NCBI RefSeq assembly: GCF_958450345.1
Contig: NC_088780.1
Location: forward strand, 33,875,667 to 33,939,666
Length of the DNA stretch: 64,000 nucleotides
Reading direction: 5' to 3'
DNA from: Calliphora vicina
Lineage: Eukaryota > Arthropoda > Insecta > Diptera > Calliphoridae
Shown: piece by piece, positions 62,101 to 64,000 of the stretch
Position numbering within the stretch: the stretch's first letter is position 1
How the letters are laid out: each line of letters opens with the position of its first letter
Program-made: the position numbers and the translations under genes
Notes under the pieces: model-generated
What the model saw: only the letters and a program-made list of their open reading frames with translations
Told to the model about the DNA's origin: nothing
Database searches by the model: none

Positions 62101-63770
62101 CGTTTTAAAAATACCATTTAAGGGGAAATTTAAAAAAGACTAAATATTTCTTTAAAATTAATAAATTTTACATAAAATAAGCACTGTGTAAACCAAAAAA
62201 ATAATTAAAATAAAAAAACCTATATATATTTACTAAGAAAATTATAAAAAACAACAACAAAAAACTTTAATACAAAAACTTTATAAAATCCTTGGTTTTT
62301 AAATTTATTTTTAAACAAAAGCACACTTTAAGTTGTTTTGATTAAACCAACAAAAAAAATATTTATGTTAAAATTTTACAAACAACTAAAAATTAAAAGA
62401 AAATTTTGAGACAGCAAAGGTAAAAAAAGTTAAAAAAAAAAACGAAAACAACAACTGGAAGTTTAAAGTTTTGGAAAAATTTAAGAATTTTTGAAAAACC
62501 CTTAACAAGCAATCAAACACAAATAACAACAAAAGTAATTTGAATTGAAAAAAAAATGTAACTAATTTCGAAATTCCAAAAACAAATATTTATTTTCCAT
62601 TTTAAATAATTAAAACGCTAATTTCCTAAACAACAACAACAAACAAAATCAAATATTATAAATTTGACAAGAAAAGATTTAAATATTTTTTTCAAAAACC
62701 AACAATTTTTTTAAAATAAATTTAAATCAGTCTAAGTATTAAAACAAAAAAAAAAACAAAATAACCAAAAGGAAAACATACATACAATTATAAAAATAAA
62801 AAATAAAATTATATAATAATATTTATATGTCATAAACAATAGCGAAAAAACCAAAAGAAAATATAAAAATAAAAAATAAACTACTAATCCTTTGATTTCT
62901 TTTTAACGAAAAAAAAACAACTAAAATTAAAAACAAACAAAAATCCATATAAATGTATACTCAATATTAAAGAAGAAAAACCAAAAAATATTTAAAGAAA
63001 ATCAACAGCAAACCGACATATTAAAGCTTCAAAGATTTTGTTTTAATTTTTAAATATAATTTCGAAAAAAAAGTTTTGGAATTTTGGAAAGAAAAAGAAA
63101 ACATTTCGTATACAAACAAACAAACAAAAAAAAAAACAATTCCGGTTGTATTTAATTGAGTTTCAAAAATTAAAAAAGTTGACACTTTTAAACATAAGGC
63201 TCGCATTTGATTAGAAAAATTCTCAAAAATTAAAAAAAGAAAAACTAAAACAAAATCTCGTATATAAAAAAATTGTAAATTTATATTGTTTCCACTTTTC
63301 GACACAATAAATTTATTTTTTGGATGTAAAAAAATCAAACAAAAATTCATTAAATTGTAAATTTTTTATATTTAAAACCAATCCCCCCCCTACTGGCGAC
63401 AAAAATACACACATTTCTCACACCAAAAAATAAAAGACAAAAACTATTTGTATGTAAAACAAAATTTAAGACAAAAACAAAACATATTTGGTATTAAAAA
63501 CTGAAAACAAAAAATAAAAATAAAACTTATGGTATTTATCACGAAAATATATATAAAAAAAATTATTACAAACAAAAAACAAAAACTTGAAAATAAAAAT
63601 AAAAAACTCTCAAAAAAACCACAATTAAGCTATAATATGTCATTTTTAATCGTAAATATTTTATTGAAATTATGTAAAATTAAAGAAAAAAAAACACAAA
63701 AAACCCAAAAAAAATTATATTGTTTATTTTCATCTTGAAAAATAAAGTTTTAAAATCATATAAAAATAGT
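62100..63770 (+). other. terminal A-rich block
   Basis: The last strongly A-biased block of the window, with the same composition as the prospero UTRs. It ends at a textbook poly(A) signal arrangement (63741). Confidence 0.5.
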
Positions 63771-63795
63771 AATTCATAAATGGTGGTTTTATTTG
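63741..63795 (+). terminator. candidate polyadenylation site
   Basis: AATAAA at 63741-63746 is followed 35 nt downstream by the GU-rich TGGTGGTTTTATTT at 63781. The A-biased composition stops here. It is a good candidate for the distal end of a + strand transcript, but AATAAA is common in such A-rich DNA. Confidence 0.4.
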
Positions 63796-64000
63796 AAATG
63801 AAGATAACTTTCAGTCATTTAAAAATCAAGGTAAGTTAAAAGAATTTGATTTTTTATATTTATTTAGATTATACAATAACCAACTACATTAAAAAATCTA
63901 CGAAACTAACAAAAATTGTTTTTCAACTAAGGGACATTTGTTTTGTAGATAATTTCAAGTTCTATCTATATATACAATTTTTGAAAATTCGGACAATAAA

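Overview
The window is A+T-rich, intron-bearing animal DNA. It carries one recognisable protein gene, the fly homeobox gene prospero (pros), on the + strand. Near-identity of its C-terminal Homeo-Prospero domain to Drosophila, the Q/N-rich coding style and the transposon families point to a higher dipteran, probably a calyptrate such as a blow fly or house-fly relative. The species call is inference.

Layout. 1-1785: upstream flank or 5' intron with a decayed mariner fragment at the window edge and a foldback repeat. 1786-3205: probable 5' leader of the large coding exon. 3206-20562: pros, four coding exons (3206-9264, 10309-10494, 20104-20248, 20383-20562), joined open reading frame 6,570 nt, 2,189 residues. 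The 9.6-kb intron that splits the homeodomain holds a striking tandem array (about 16.13-17.64 kb): 15 units of about 103 bp, each centred on the hairpin TGTTTAC-ATGAG-GTAAACA, which is two head-to-head forkhead/FoxO consensus sites. 20563-22240: proximal 3' UTR. 22.2-64 kb: no convincing cellular gene. This stretch alternates between strand-biased A-rich blocks (A far above T on +, like the pros UTRs) and mixed-composition islands with decayed LINEs, mariner relatives, MITEs, tandem arrays and a family of 115-135-nt palindromes.

How it fits together. Prospero is an atypical homeodomain transcription factor that is asymmetrically segregated in neuroblasts. In Drosophila its mRNA is bound by Staufen, has a neural isoform with a 3' UTR of about 15 kb, and contains a U2-in-U12 twintron at the start of the homeodomain. 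Three points here touch that biology: (i) the U12 donor, branch site and acceptor all look degraded while the peptide is kept, suggesting loss of the twintron's S isoform; (ii) the A-rich downstream blocks could be a very long 3' UTR; (iii) the palindrome family would form long RNA stems if transcribed. The forkhead array is the most unusual element. No RNA genes, CRISPR arrays or bacterial features were seen.
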